Below are positions 24,587 through 34,004 of a DNA stretch of 64,000 nt, piece by piece. The stretch covers positions 44,805 through 108,804 of the forward strand of contig JARFTZ010000001.1 of assembly GCA_029289235.1 (NCBI GenBank). Reading direction: 5' to 3'. The stretch is from Gammaproteobacteria bacterium (GTDB lineage: Bacteria; Pseudomonadota; Gammaproteobacteria; Burkholderiales; Rhodocyclaceae). The notes under the pieces were generated by a model. The model saw only the letters and a program-made list of their open reading frames with translations, searched no databases and was not told the origin of the DNA. Position 1 is the first letter of the stretch. Each line of letters opens with the position of its first letter. The position numbers and the translations under genes are program-made.

Positions 24587-25660
24587 TCAGCCCAGGGTGC
24601 CGACGTTGTTCAGGTCTTCAAACGCCTGCTTCAGGCGCGCCTTGAAGGATTCTTCGCCCTTGCGCAGCCAGGCGCGCGGGTCGTAGTACTTCTTGTTCGG
24701 CTTGTCGTCGCCTTCGGGGTTGCCGATCTGGCCCTGCAGGTAGCCCTCATTCTTCTTGTAGAAGGCGCGCACGCCGTCCCAGAAGGCCCACTGCGTATCG
24801 GTGTCAATGTTCATCTTGATCACGCCGTAGGAGATTGCTTCGCGGATTTCCTCAAGCGTCGAACCCGAGCCGCCGTGGAAAACGAAGTCGATCGGCTGTG
24901 CCTGGGTGCCGAATTTCTTCTGGATGTATTCCTGCGAATTCTTCAGGATGATCGGCTGCAGCTTGACGTTGCCGGGCTTGTAGACGCCGTGCACGTTGCC
25001 GAACGAGGCGGCGATGGTGAAACGGTTGCTGATCTTGGAGAGTTGCTCGTAGGCATAGGCCACGTCTTCGGGCTGGGTGTACAGCTTGGAGCTGTCGACG
25101 CCGCTGTTATCGACGCCGTCTTCCTCGCCGCCGGTGACGCCGAGTTCGATTTCCAGGGTCATGCCGATCTTGCTCATGCGCTCCAGGTAGCGCTGGCAGA
25201 TCTCGATGTTCTCTTCCAGCGATTCTTCCGACAGGTCGAGCATGTGCGAGCTGAACAGCGGCTTGCCGTTGGCCTTGTAGAACTTCTCGCCGGCGTCGAG
25301 CAGGCCGTCGATCCAGGGCAGCAGCTTCTTGGCCGCGTGGTCGGTGTGCAGAACGACGCTGGCACCGTACATTTCGGCCAGCGCGTGGACGTGCTGGGCG
25401 CCGGAGATGGCGCCGGCGATGCAGGCGCGCTGCGCGTCGTTGTTCAGCGCCTTGCCGGCGTAGAACTGGGCACCGCCGTTGGAGAACTGGATGATCGCCG
25501 GCGACTTGATCTCGGCGGCGGTTTCCATCACGGCGTTGACCGTGCTGGTGTTGATGACGTTAACCGCCGGCAGGGCGAACTTGTTGGCCTTGGCGAAGGC
25601 GAAAAGGGCTTGCAAATCGTCGCCGGCAACTACGCCCGGCTTGAATTGGGGGGCATTCAT
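24587..25660 (-). CDS. fbaA: Class II fructose-1,6-bisphosphate aldolase (FbaA type)
   Basis: This 357-residue Zn-dependent aldolase of glycolysis and gluconeogenesis interconverts fructose 1,6-bisphosphate with DHAP and glyceraldehyde 3-phosphate. The zinc-binding HTDHAAKK (about residue 108), the catalytic-loop glutamate region ELGVTGGEEDG, the second zinc His in FGNVHGVYKPG and the phosphate-binding FHGGSGST are all present. Sequence and length match the E. coli FbaA class IIA subgroup, not the shorter class IIB form usual in many Betaproteobacteria. The ATG overlaps the stop of a 29-codon open frame. It supplies gluconeogenic flux together with pckG in this window. Confidence 0.96.
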   Translation of the reverse strand: MNAPQFKPGVVAGDDLQALFAFAKANKFALPAVNVINTSTVNAVMETAAEIKSPAIIQFSNGGAQFYAGKALNNDAQRACIAGAISGAQHVHALAEMYGASVVLHTDHAAKKLLPWIDGLLDAGEKFYKANGKPLFSSHMLDLSEESLEENIEICQRYLERMSKIGMTLEIELGVTGGEEDGVDNSGVDSSKLYTQPEDVAYAYEQLSKISNRFTIAASFGNVHGVYKPGNVKLQPIILKNSQEYIQKKFGTQAQPIDFVFHGGSGSTLEEIREAISYGVIKMNIDTDTQWAFWDGVRAFYKKNEGYLQGQIGNPEGDDKPNKKYYDPRAWLRKGEESFKARLKQAFEDLNNVGTLG

Positions 25661-25746
25661 GGCTTCATTTCCAATCGCAGTTGATCAAGCTTGCAATCGT
25701 ACTGCCGAATGGCGTCGGCGGTCAATTTGTAACTTGCGATAGACAT
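25657..25746 (-). CDS. Possible 29-codon leader ORF overlapping fbaA start
   Basis: On the minus strand an ATG at 25746 opens 29 codons (MSIASYKLTADAIRQYD and onward) whose TGA overlaps the fbaA ATG as ATGA. The overlap is the pattern of translational coupling. There is no good ribosome-binding site ahead of it, and the upstream sequence is the control region shared with uvrD, so this may be chance. Reported as a candidate only. Confidence 0.25.
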   Translation of the reverse strand: MSIASYKLTADAIRQYDCKLDQLRLEMKP

Positions 25747-25829
25747 TTGTAAGCAGATGATTTGTCGATGGAATCGGCTGATTTTTACATGCGCCGCTGT
25801 CTGTCTCCTGTCGTTGTGGTGGGGCTCGG

Positions 25830-25835
25830 TATAAT
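25830..25835 (+). promoter_or_regulatory. Predicted -10 box of uvrD
   Basis: A perfect TATAAT lies 29 bp upstream of the uvrD start. A clear -35 is not visible at the normal spacing (CCTGTC at 25807-25812 is the best), so strength is uncertain. Confidence 0.45.
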
Positions 25836-25863
25836 CTCGCCTGCCCCTCCGAGACTCCACCCC

Positions 25864-28047
25864 ATGTCCGACCTTCTTGCCAATCTGAATCCAGAACAAC
25901 TTGCCGCCGTGACTTTGCCGCCGCAGCACGCCCTGATCCTCGCCGGGGCCGGCAGCGGCAAGACACGGGTGCTGACGACGCGTATCGCCTGGTTGATTTC
26001 GACCGGGCAGGTCGGGCCGCACGGCATCCTCGCCGTCACCTTCACCAACAAGGCGGCAAAGGAGATGCTGGCGCGGCTCTCGGCGATGCTGCCGATCAAC
26101 ACGCGCGGCATGTGGATCGGCACCTTCCACGGCCTGTGCAACCGCCTGCTGCGTGCGCATCACCGCGAGGCCGGCTTGCCGGCGCTGTTCCAGATCCTCG
26201 ATTCGGCCGATCAGTTATCGGCGATCAAACGGCTGATGAAAAATCTCAATGTCGACGAGGAGAAATTCCCGCCGCGCGAACTGGCGCATTTCATCAATGC
26301 GCACAAGGAGCAGGGAATCCGTGCCGCACAGGCCGAGGTGTATGACGATTACACGGCACGGCGTGTCGAGCTCTATGCCGAATACGACGCGCAGTGTCAG
26401 CGTGAGGGCGTCGTTGATTTCGCCGAACTGTTGCTGCGCACCTATGAATTGCTGGTGCGCAATGAACCTTTGCGCCGGCATTATCAGGAGCGGTTCCGGC
26501 ACATCCTCGTTGACGAATTCCAGGACACCAACCGCCTGCAGTACGCCTGGCTGAAGCTTCTCGCCGGACACGACGGCGCTGCGCCGCGGGCCGATGGCGC
26601 CTGTCTGTTTGCGGTGGGGGACGACGACCAGTCGATCTACGCCTTCCGTGGCGCCGAGGTCGGCAACATGCGCGATCTTGAGCGCGAATTTTCCGTCAAA
26701 AATGTCATCCGGCTGGAGCAGAACTATCGTTCGCACGGCAATATCCTCGATGCCGCCAATGCGCTGATCAAGAACAACCGCGGCCGTCTCGGCAAGAACC
26801 TGTGGACCGACGCCGGCGCCGGCGAACCGATCCGCGTGTTTGAAGGGTTCTCCGACCTCGATGAGGCGCGCTTCGTCGTCGACGAGGTGCGCGAACTCGT
26901 GCGCGACGGCGTGCCGCGCACCCAGATCGCGCTGCTCTACCGCTCGAATGCGCAGTCGCGGGTGCTCGAGCACCAGTTGTTCACTGCCAGCGTCCCGTAT
27001 CGCGTGTACGGCGGTCTGCGCTTCTTCGACCGGCAGGAAGTCAAGCATGCGCTGGCCTATCTGCGTCTTCTTGCCAATCCGGACGACGACACGGCGTTTT
27101 CCCGCGTCGTCAATTTCCCGACACGCGGAATCGGCAGTCGCAGCATCGAAGCCCTGCAGGAGGCCGCGCATCGCGCCAATTCCAGCCTCTACAACGCCGC
27201 CGCCAGCCTTTCCGGCAAGGCCGGCGCGGCGGTCGGCAATTTCATCCGGCTGATCGAGACCTTGCGCAGCGAAACCGAAAATCTGCCGCTGCCCGAGATC
27301 ATCGAGCATCTGATCGAGAAAAGCGGCTTGCGCCAGCACTACCTCTCCGAGAAGGAAGGGCGTGAGCGCCTGGAGAACCTCGATGAGTTGATCAACGCCG
27401 CGACCAGTTTCGTGCAGGAAGAGGCGGATACGCCCCCCGAATTGTCGGCCAATCCGGTCGCCTCGTTCCTCGCGCACGCCTCGCTGGAAGCGGGCGAGCA
27501 TCAGGCTGGCGAGGGGCAGGACGCCGTGCAGCTGATGACGATTCACGCTGCCAAGGGGTTGGAGTTTGACGTCGTTTTCATCACCGGTCTGGAACACGGC
27601 CTGTTTCCGCACGAGAACGCCGCGCAGGAGCGCGACGGACTCGAAGAAGAGCGGCGGTTGATGTACGTGGCGGTGACGCGGGCGAGGAAAAGGCTCTACC
27701 TGACGCACGCACAGACCCGCATGCTTCATGGGCAAACACGGTATTGCGTGCCTTCGGCGTTCCTGGAAGAACTGCCGGAAGAACTGCTGCGCAAGGTCGG
27801 GCATACCCCGGCCTATGTGACGCAGCCGTCTTTACCAAGGCGGGAGGCGGGGGGCGCTTCCGGGCTACATCAGCAGAACGAGGCCGGCGGCTTTCGTGTC
27901 GGCCAGAACGTCCAGCACGCCAAGTTTGGCCTCGGCGTCATCGTCGCCGCCGAGGGGCGGGGGGGAGACGCGCGCGTTCAGGTCAACTTCGGCGCACAGG
28001 GAATGAAATGGCTGGCACTGGAGTATGCGAAGCTGACGCCGGCTTAG
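25864..28047 (+). CDS. uvrD: DNA helicase II UvrD (superfamily 1A)
   Basis: This 727-residue 3'-5' helicase acts in nucleotide excision and mismatch repair. The start ATG at 25864 gives MSDLLANLNPEQLAAV, the usual N-terminus; a longer upstream frame lacks similarity. Motifs visible in order are the Q-motif, Walker A GAGSGKT (about residue 29), TFTNKAAKEM (Ia), DEFQDTN (II), GDDDQSIYAFRGA (III), QNYRSH (IV), MTIHAAKGLEFD (V) and VAVTRARKRLYL (VI). The C-terminal 55 residues form the Tudor-like domain typical of UvrD/PcrA (VGQNVQHAKFGLGVI), which argues against Rep. Confidence 0.93.
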   Translation: MSDLLANLNPEQLAAVTLPPQHALILAGAGSGKTRVLTTRIAWLISTGQVGPHGILAVTFTNKAAKEMLARLSAMLPINTRGMWIGTFHGLCNRLLRAHHREAGLPALFQILDSADQLSAIKRLMKNLNVDEEKFPPRELAHFINAHKEQGIRAAQAEVYDDYTARRVELYAEYDAQCQREGVVDFAELLLRTYELLVRNEPLRRHYQERFRHILVDEFQDTNRLQYAWLKLLAGHDGAAPRADGACLFAVGDDDQSIYAFRGAEVGNMRDLEREFSVKNVIRLEQNYRSHGNILDAANALIKNNRGRLGKNLWTDAGAGEPIRVFEGFSDLDEARFVVDEVRELVRDGVPRTQIALLYRSNAQSRVLEHQLFTASVPYRVYGGLRFFDRQEVKHALAYLRLLANPDDDTAFSRVVNFPTRGIGSRSIEALQEAAHRANSSLYNAAASLSGKAGAAVGNFIRLIETLRSETENLPLPEIIEHLIEKSGLRQHYLSEKEGRERLENLDELINAATSFVQEEADTPPELSANPVASFLAHASLEAGEHQAGEGQDAVQLMTIHAAKGLEFDVVFITGLEHGLFPHENAAQERDGLEEERRLMYVAVTRARKRLYLTHAQTRMLHGQTRYCVPSAFLEELPEELLRKVGHTPAYVTQPSLPRREAGGASGLHQQNEAGGFRVGQNVQHAKFGLGVIVAAEGRGGDARVQVNFGAQGMKWLALEYAKLTPA

Positions 28048-28073
28048 TTTCGCCGGCGGCCCGAATCTTTTAG

Positions 28074-28718
28074 CTAGAACGAGGCGCAAACGGTATAAGT
28101 CGTGGAGTCGACAATATCTTTCGTTGCAACCGCTTCCTTCGCTTCCCCTGTGTAGCCACTTGCCATCACGCGTACCGATCCTTTATCAGTATTGCCATCG
28201 TCCATAGTGACGTCGATTTGTTTCGCGAACTTCCCCTGAATGGCGTCTGAACAAACGAAATAGGATCCGGTCATGTCCTGGATTGGTGCCTTGCTTTGTA
28301 CTCCGATTCGACCGCCGTCAGCATTAGTTGGGACGGCGGATGCTACTGTGGTGAAATCGGTGGGACCGGAAGCGAGGTTTGCGAGGCGAACCTGCTCCCA
28401 GAAAGCTACTGTTTCATGAGTGCCAGTGGTTGAGTTGAAATTTCCCTCAATCAAGCCGTTTCCTAACGTTCCGTTTGACGCGACAAGCGTAGCGCCGACG
28501 TGTGTTTTTGCATTGGGGTCGTCGCCAGGCAGTGCCCGGTACTTGTCTTGATAGCCGTAAATGAATAGCGGAACGGTTTTGAAGTCGTTGACGAAATTCT
28601 TCACCTTCGCGCTATTGACCAGTTCCTGCCCCTTCAGGACCCCTCCCAGGAGCAGGCCGATGATGACGAGTACAATCGCAATTTCCACGAGCGTGAAACC
28701 GGATTGGGTTCTTTTCAT
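28074..28718 (-). CDS. Type IV pilin-like protein (prepilin)
   Basis: This 214-residue prepilin begins MKRTQSG, then F-T-L-V-E, so PilD would cut after Gly7 and methylate Phe; Glu5 of the mature form is present. The hydrophobic spine spans residues 8-30. The globular part contains the GYQDKYRALPGDDP segment of a betaproteobacterial pilin/pseudopilin group, and two cysteines near the end (YFVCSD and YTVCASF) could close a D-region loop. I chose the ATG at 28718 because GGAGA lies just upstream and the leader is then short. GC content is clearly lower than in flanking uvrD and the kinase gene. A sigma-54-type promoter precedes it. Major versus minor pilin cannot be told here. Confidence 0.85.
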   Translation of the reverse strand: MKRTQSGFTLVEIAIVLVIIGLLLGGVLKGQELVNSAKVKNFVNDFKTVPLFIYGYQDKYRALPGDDPNAKTHVGATLVASNGTLGNGLIEGNFNSTTGTHETVAFWEQVRLANLASGPTDFTTVASAVPTNADGGRIGVQSKAPIQDMTGSYFVCSDAIQGKFAKQIDVTMDDGNTDKGSVRVMASGYTGEAKEAVATKDIVDSTTYTVCASF

Positions 28719-28757
28719 GGTGTTCTCCGTGCAATGACGTCGATTATGGTAGTTCAT

Positions 28758-28774
28758 AAGCATATTGTGCGCCA
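28758..28774 (-). promoter_or_regulatory. Candidate sigma-54 (RpoN) promoter of the pilin gene
   Basis: On the minus strand, TGGCGC ACAAT ATGCTT has GG and GC at the exact -24/-12 spacing required by sigma-54, with two departures from TGGCAC-N5-TTGCW. Predicted transcription start is about 30 bp before the pilin ATG. RpoN-driven pilin genes are well known (e.g. Pseudomonas pilA). Confidence 0.55.
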
Positions 28775-28897
28775 GACTTGCGGGCGTATTTTTTGCGTCA
28801 AAGGCCGGGAAAGTGACGACATTTCAACAGGTTTGTCACTGGCTCGACATGAAATGCGCTGTGGCGTCAGTATGTCGTCAGTTCGGAGGAGGGGCGC

Positions 28898-30646
28898 GTG
28901 AGCCAGGGGCGTGCGTTGCGACGCCTTGGGCGCTATCTGCGCGCGCGCCAGCCCTGGATGCTTGTCGCCTTGCTCTTGGTCCTCCATCTGACCCTGCTGG
29001 CCGGAGCCGAGTCCCCGGTGGGTTTGATGTTCTGGCTGGTCGACGTCGGGTTGTTCATTCTGTGGCAGCCATTCGTGCAGACCGAGCGCCGGTTGAATGT
29101 CGGCAACCTGCTGCTGATCGCCGTCGCCCTGGCCGTCGGCGCCTGGCTGTTCAGCTGGTGGCTGTTGATCGCGTGGACCACGATTCTCGCCTCGCTGCTG
29201 GGCGGGCGGGTCATGCTGGTCGAGCATCGGCCGACTCGCGTGTTTTATCTGCTGGCCTTTGCCTATCTCGTCGCGGCCGTCTTGATCTGGCTGGTTCCCA
29301 AGGTGGTGCCTGCGCCGAATGTGATCGGCCTGTCGCTCGGGACGGAATTCACCTGGCTGGCACCCGGTTTCTTCCTGTTGATGTGGGTATTGCCACGTCC
29401 GCAAGCGAACGGTTGGCGAGGGCACGGCGCGTTCGACCTGTTTTACGCGCTGTTTGTCTTCCTTCTGGTCGCCGTGATGGTTCTGGGAACCTTGGCGTTC
29501 ATGTTGCTCGAACGAACGGGGTACTTCGACGCGCTGCTTCGTACGCTGCTCAGCGTGGCACTGCTGTTGTTGCTGGTGGCGTGGGCGTGGAATCCGCGGC
29601 CGGGATTCGGTGGCGTCGGCATATTGTTTTCCCGGCACTTGCTGACGATCGGCGGTCCGTTCAGTGGCTGGTTGCGCCGGTTAATGGCTTGCGCCGAACG
29701 GGAGGATGATCCCGATCGTTTCTTCAAGCAGATTTGTGAGCATCTGCTGCTTGATTTGCCGTGGGTCGTTGGTGGCGTGTGGAACACCTCTTTTCACCTG
29801 TCAGCCGACGTCTCGCATTTCGGCCATTCGTCGCCTTTTCCAAACGATTTTTCCGACCACTCACTATCGCTGACTATTTTCTCGCGACATCCGTTGAGCC
29901 CGATTTTCATCTGGCATCTGCGTTTGCTGACGAAGCTGGCGAACGAGTACTACCTGGCCAAGTGGCGGGCGCGGGAGTTGCAGAGGAGCAGTTACCTGCA
30001 GGCGGTTCACGAGACGGGGGCGCGCCTGACGCACGATGTCAAAAATCTGCTCCAGTCGCTGGACAGCCTGTGTTTCCTGGTGCAAGAGGAATCCGGAAGC
30101 AACCCCGCGCGCGTTCGGCAATTGGTGGAGCGTCAATTGCCACAATTCGCCGAGCGTCTGCGAAGTGCGTTGATGAAGCTTGAGTTGCCGGTCGAAGCCA
30201 GGGATAGGGGGCAGGGGGGGGGCGAGGCGATGGATGCCGTAGCGTGGTGGGAGTTCTTGCAGCAACGCTATGCGGGACAGGCCATTCGTTTCGAGTCCTC
30301 GCCTTTTCCAGAGGCAGGTGTTATCCCGCGGGCGCTGTACGACGCGGTGGCTGAAAATCTGCTGCACAACGCGCTGGCGAAACGTCAACGCGAGGCAGGT
30401 CTGGCTATATCGATTGCACTCTCCCCCGACGCGACGGTCTTGCAGGTTTGTGACACCGGCAGTGCGGTGCGCGAGGATGTTCTAGACGGATTGTTCCGGG
30501 GGCCGGTGCCGTCGGATACTGGCTTCGGGATTGGCTTGTTCAACACGGCGAAACTGGCCGAAGCGTTCGGCTATCAACTCCATCTGGTGAGCAACCAGTC
30601 CGGGCGGGTCTGCTTCGAGATGTCGAAGCGTGAGGGAGCGGGTTAA
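28898..30646 (+). CDS. Orphan membrane sensor histidine kinase
   Basis: This 582-residue kinase starts at a GTG behind a GGAGG site. The first 230 residues contain about six to seven membrane helices with short loops, so the sensor is probably within the membrane. A GAF-like linker (about 265-350) is followed by the phosphoacceptor His379 in LTHDVKNLL, a form similar to PrsK-type kinases, then the N box (ENLLHN, about 490), VCDTGSA and GFGIGLFN ATP-lid boxes. No response regulator gene adjoins it. It is divergent from the pilin gene with its sigma-54-like promoter, so a PilS-like role is possible but inferred. Confidence 0.85.
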   Translation: MSQGRALRRLGRYLRARQPWMLVALLLVLHLTLLAGAESPVGLMFWLVDVGLFILWQPFVQTERRLNVGNLLLIAVALAVGAWLFSWWLLIAWTTILASLLGGRVMLVEHRPTRVFYLLAFAYLVAAVLIWLVPKVVPAPNVIGLSLGTEFTWLAPGFFLLMWVLPRPQANGWRGHGAFDLFYALFVFLLVAVMVLGTLAFMLLERTGYFDALLRTLLSVALLLLLVAWAWNPRPGFGGVGILFSRHLLTIGGPFSGWLRRLMACAEREDDPDRFFKQICEHLLLDLPWVVGGVWNTSFHLSADVSHFGHSSPFPNDFSDHSLSLTIFSRHPLSPIFIWHLRLLTKLANEYYLAKWRARELQRSSYLQAVHETGARLTHDVKNLLQSLDSLCFLVQEESGSNPARVRQLVERQLPQFAERLRSALMKLELPVEARDRGQGGGEAMDAVAWWEFLQQRYAGQAIRFESSPFPEAGVIPRALYDAVAENLLHNALAKRQREAGLAISIALSPDATVLQVCDTGSAVREDVLDGLFRGPVPSDTGFGIGLFNTAKLAEAFGYQLHLVSNQSGRVCFEMSKREGAG

Positions 30647-30651
30647 GCGGG

Positions 30652-30683
30652 CAAAGAAAGGCCGCCCGAGAAGGGGCGGCCTT
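30652..30683 (-). terminator. Intrinsic terminator of pckG
   Basis: A 10-bp perfect stem (AAGGCCGCCC, 30658-30667, with 30674-30683) is followed on the minus strand by TTTCTTT. A second hairpin (GCCTAATT / AATTAGGC, 30691-30709) overlaps the pckG stop codon just before it. Confidence 0.75.
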
Positions 30684-30703
30684 ACGCGATGCCTAATTAA
30701 AAA

Positions 30704-32539
30704 TTAGGCCTTGAACTTGCCTTCGAGTTCGTCGCGGATAGCAGCCAGCTTGGCCGGCAGCTTGGCGCCCATTTTCGCGAACCATTCCTTGACGCCTTCG
30801 AGTTCGCTCAGCCAGGCTTGCTTGTCGAGGCTGGTCACGCCTTCGAACTGCTCCTTGGAGAAGTCCAGGCCGTTCCAGTCAATTTCCTCGTACTTTGGCA
30901 TGATGCCGAGGGCCGATTCGGTACCCGAGACGCGGCCTTCGCAGCGGTCGATGATCCACTTGAGCACGCGGGCGTTGTCACCGAAGCCGGGCCACGCAAA
31001 CTTGCCCTGCTCGTTGGTGCGGAACCAGTTGACCATGAAGATCGGCACTTGCTTGTCGGCAGCCGAACCCATCTTCAGCCAGTGGCTGTAGTAGTCGGCC
31101 ATGTGGTAGCCGCAGAAGGGCAGCATGGCGAACGGGTCGCGGCGGACGACGCCCTGGGCGCCGAAGGCGGCTGCGGTCGTTTCCGAACCGAGGGTCGCGG
31201 CGGTGTACACGCCGTGTTCCCAGTCGGTCGTCTGGCAGACCAGCGGCACGGTCGAGGCGCGGCGGCCGCCGAACAGGAACGCCGAGATCGGCACGCCGTC
31301 GGCGTTCGCCCAGTCCTTGTCGATGCACGGGCACTGGTAGGCGGGGGCGGTGAAGCGGGAGTTCGGATGAGCGGCCTTGGTGCCTTTTTCCTTGGCGATT
31401 TCCGGCGTCCAGTCATTGCCTTGCCAGTCGATGGCGTGAGCCGGTGCCGGGCCCATGCCTTCCCACCAGACGTCGCCGTCGTCGGTCAGCGCGACGTTGG
31501 TGAAGATGGTGTTCTCGGCCAGCGAGGCCATCGCGTTGTAGTTGGTCTGGTCGTTGGTGCCCGGGGCGACGCCGAAGAAGCCGGCTTCCGGGTTGATCGC
31601 GTACAAGCGGGTGACGCCGTCCTTGTCCTTGCGCGGCTTGATCCAGGCGATGTCGTCGCCGATGCAGGTGATCTTCCAGCCGCCGAGTTCCTTCGGCGGA
31701 ACCAGCATGGCGAAATTGGTCTTGCCACAGGCCGACGGGAAGGCTGCGGCGACGTAGTGCTTTTCACCGGCGGGCGATTCGACGCCGAGGATCAGCATGT
31801 GTTCGGCCATCCAGCCGCCGTCACGCGCCATTGTCGAGGCGATGCGCAAGGCGAGGCACTTCTTGCCGAGCAGGGCGTTGCCGCCGTAGCCCGAACCGTA
31901 CGACCAGATCTCGCGGGTTTCCGGATAATGCACGATGTACTTGGTGGTCGGGTTGCACGGCCACTTCGGATCCTTCTGGCCCGGCTCCTTCGGTGCGCCG
32001 ATCGAGTGCACGCACTGGACGTAGTCGCCGTCGGTGCCGAGGACCGGGAAGACGTCCTTGCCCATGCGGGTCATGATGCGCATGTTGACCACAACGTACG
32101 CGGAGTCGGTGATCTCGACGCCGATCTGGGCGATCGGCGAGCCGATCGGGCCCATCGAGAACGGGATGACGTACATGGTGCGGCCCTTCATGCAACCCTT
32201 GAACAGGCCGCCGAGGGTTTCACGCATTTTGGCCGGTGCTTCCCAGTTGTTGGTCGGACCGGCGTCTTCCTGCTTTTCGGAGCAGATGTAGGTGCGGTCT
32301 TCGACGCGTGCCACGTCGGACGGGTCGGAGAAGGCGAGGAACGAATTCTTGCGTTTCTTCAGCTTGATGAAGGTGCCGGCATCGACGAGTTCCTGGCACA
32401 GGCGATCATATTCTTCTTGGGAGCCATCGCACCAGACGACCTTTTCGGGCGTCGTCAGCGCAGCGATCTCGGCGACCCATTTCTTCAGGCCTTCGTGCTT
32501 TACGTAATCAGGGACATTGTTTGATACGGTTTGTGTCAT
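30704..32539 (-). CDS. pckG: Phosphoenolpyruvate carboxykinase (GTP)
   Basis: This 611-residue gluconeogenic enzyme converts oxaloacetate and GTP to PEP. Visible features are the kinase-1 P-loop [13 protein letters not shown] with the hyper-reactive Cys, the kinase-2 region [10 protein letters not shown], the RxxW-type [14 protein letters not shown] substrate site, and the NWFR nucleotide-binding region. The start at 32539 ([13 protein letters not shown]) fits the family; an in-frame extension upstream is unrelated sequence. Monocistronic by context, with a long leader. Confidence 0.97.
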   Translation of the reverse strand: MTQTVSNNVPDYVKHEGLKKWVAEIAALTTPEKVVWCDGSQEEYDRLCQELVDAGTFIKLKKRKNSFLAFSDPSDVARVEDRTYICSEKQEDAGPTNNWEAPAKMRETLGGLFKGCMKGRTMYVIPFSMGPIGSPIAQIGVEITDSAYVVVNMRIMTRMGKDVFPVLGTDGDYVQCVHSIGAPKEPGQKDPKWPCNPTTKYIVHYPETREIWSYGSGYGGNALLGKKCLALRIASTMARDGGWMAEHMLILGVESPAGEKHYVAAAFPSACGKTNFAMLVPPKELGGWKITCIGDDIAWIKPRKDKDGVTRLYAINPEAGFFGVAPGTNDQTNYNAMASLAENTIFTNVALTDDGDVWWEGMGPAPAHAIDWQGNDWTPEIAKEKGTKAAHPNSRFTAPAYQCPCIDKDWANADGVPISAFLFGGRRASTVPLVCQTTDWEHGVYTAATLGSETTAAAFGAQGVVRRDPFAMLPFCGYHMADYYSHWLKMGSAADKQVPIFMVNWFRTNEQGKFAWPGFGDNARVLKWIIDRCEGRVSGTESALGIMPKYEEIDWNGLDFSKEQFEGVTSLDKQAWLSELEGVKEWFAKMGAKLPAKLAAIRDELEGKFKA

Positions 32540-32940
32540 GGCAATACACTCACATAGTGGGACGGTTAAAAAATCCGGTTCGTCTTGCGACGAGATAGAA
32601 CAGGAACTGCCCGGGGGGTTCGCCTGAAACAACGAAGATGGGCTTTCGGAAATGCGCCGGTCGTTACAGGCTGGCGGTCAGTTTTGGACTCTTGCTGCAT
32701 GAAAACTGGCTAGATCTCATTACCACACTAAAGCGTCGGCCAGTCTACCATATTTCTAGATTGCGATGACTTCGCGAACTATTTTTGTCTTGATCTGTCG
32801 TGCGTTGCCACACAGACGTCAGCCGCAGTCGGAACGGGTTGCGACAAGTTTTAACTATTTGTCGTATCCCGTTATTTTTGCTTGATTTTTCATCCTTGGC
32901 TGATAGACTTTGCGCAATTTTGCATTGGGAGGTCGTGGGA
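32540..32940. other. Divergent control region between pckG and pbpG
   Basis: This 401-bp AT-richer stretch holds the promoters of both genes. A 7-bp perfect inverted repeat (CAGTTTT 32679-32685 and AAAACTG 32702-32708) lies in the probable pckG leader. A 6-bp one (CGACAA 32842-32847 and TTGTCG 32859-32864) lies upstream of the predicted pbpG promoter. Either could be an operator. No small gene was seen. Confidence 0.5.
32882..32909 (+). promoter_or_regulatory. Predicted sigma-70 promoter of pbpG
   Basis: TTGATT (32882-32887) and TAGACT (32904-32909) with 16-bp spacing, giving a leader of about 25 nt that includes the GGAGG ribosome-binding site at 32929. Confidence 0.5.
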
Positions 32941-33978
32941 ATGCGTTTCGGACCAAGATTGGCAATGGTGCTTGCCGTCGTGTTCGGTGTCGGCATCATG
33001 CCGTCGCTCGCTGCCCAGCCTGCTGAAAAGAGCAAAACCACTTCGGCGCCGGCCCGCAAGGCGGCGACAGCGAGTCCGAAAGCGAAACAGGTTGCACCCG
33101 GCAAGCGCACACAAAAGGCCGCAGCGGACCGCAAGACGCCTGTTGCAAAAACCTCGTCGAAAAACGCTGTGGCGTTGGGTGAAGCGCAGCGGCTGGCAGT
33201 GCGTTCGGGGGCTGCGCTTGTGGTTGAACAGGGTGGCCGCGCGCTGTATCAGAAGAATGCCGACAGTGTTGTCCCGATCGCTTCGATAACCAAGCTGATG
33301 ACAGCCATGGTCGTGCTTGACAGCGTGCCGGATCTGAACGGGATGGTCACGATTTCCGATGAGGACGTCGACTATCTGCGCGGGAGCCGTTCGCGCTTGC
33401 ACGTGGGGGCGACGATGCCGAGGGAAACCGCCCTGCTGCTTGCGCTGATGTCTTCGGAGAATCGGGCGGCCCATGCTCTTGCGCGGCATTATCCCGGGGG
33501 GCTGACGGCGTTTGTCGCGGCGATGAACGCCAAAGCGCGGTCGTTGGGGATGTGGAATACCCGCTTCGATGACCCTACCGGCTTGATGAGCAGCAATGTG
33601 TCGACGGCCCATGATCTGGCCAAGATGGTCGTTGCCGCGCATCGCTATCCGCTTATTCGCGAGTTTTCGACGACGCCGGAGGCCGAGATCGAGGTCGGCG
33701 GGCGGCAATTGACATTCAGGAATACCAACCCGCTGGTCAAGAACGTGGCGTGGGACGTCGGCCTCTCGAAGACCGGCTACATCCACGAGGCCGGGAAGTG
33801 CCTGGTCATGCAGGCTCGGGTTGCCGACAAGCCGGTAGTCATCGTTTTGCTTGATTCGGCCGGGAAGTTGACACGCGTGGGCGATGCCAACCGGATCAAG
33901 CGCTGGATGGAAAGCGCGCATGCGGTCCGGCAGCTGTCGACGCATGCCCACTCCGGGGCGGCTGGCGGTCAGGGCTGA
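32941..33978 (+). CDS. pbpG: Periplasmic D-alanyl-D-alanine endopeptidase (PBP7/PbpG type)
   Basis: This 345-residue peptidase of the S11 family cuts peptidoglycan cross-links. The signal peptide spans residues 1-25 (cut near LAAQ), followed by a roughly 55-residue low-complexity Lys/Ala/Pro linker. The catalytic domain has SITK (Ser115, Lys118), SEN (Ser172-Asn174) and KTG (Lys277-Gly279). It lacks the extra C-terminal domain of PBP5/DacA, which is why I call it PBP7-like. The basic linker is longer than in E. coli PbpG and may bind the wall or envelope. Confidence 0.9.
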   Translation: MRFGPRLAMVLAVVFGVGIMPSLAAQPAEKSKTTSAPARKAATASPKAKQVAPGKRTQKAAADRKTPVAKTSSKNAVALGEAQRLAVRSGAALVVEQGGRALYQKNADSVVPIASITKLMTAMVVLDSVPDLNGMVTISDEDVDYLRGSRSRLHVGATMPRETALLLALMSSENRAAHALARHYPGGLTAFVAAMNAKARSLGMWNTRFDDPTGLMSSNVSTAHDLAKMVVAAHRYPLIREFSTTPEAEIEVGGRQLTFRNTNPLVKNVAWDVGLSKTGYIHEAGKCLVMQARVADKPVVIVLLDSAGKLTRVGDANRIKRWMESAHAVRQLSTHAHSGAAGGQG

Positions 33979-34004
33979 ATACGAATCGGCGGGCGGGCTG
34001 CGTT

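Noticed and set aside
33979..34004. Terminator between convergent pbpG and the IclR gene
   Set aside because: Only 26 bp without a stem and T run; no supported terminator.
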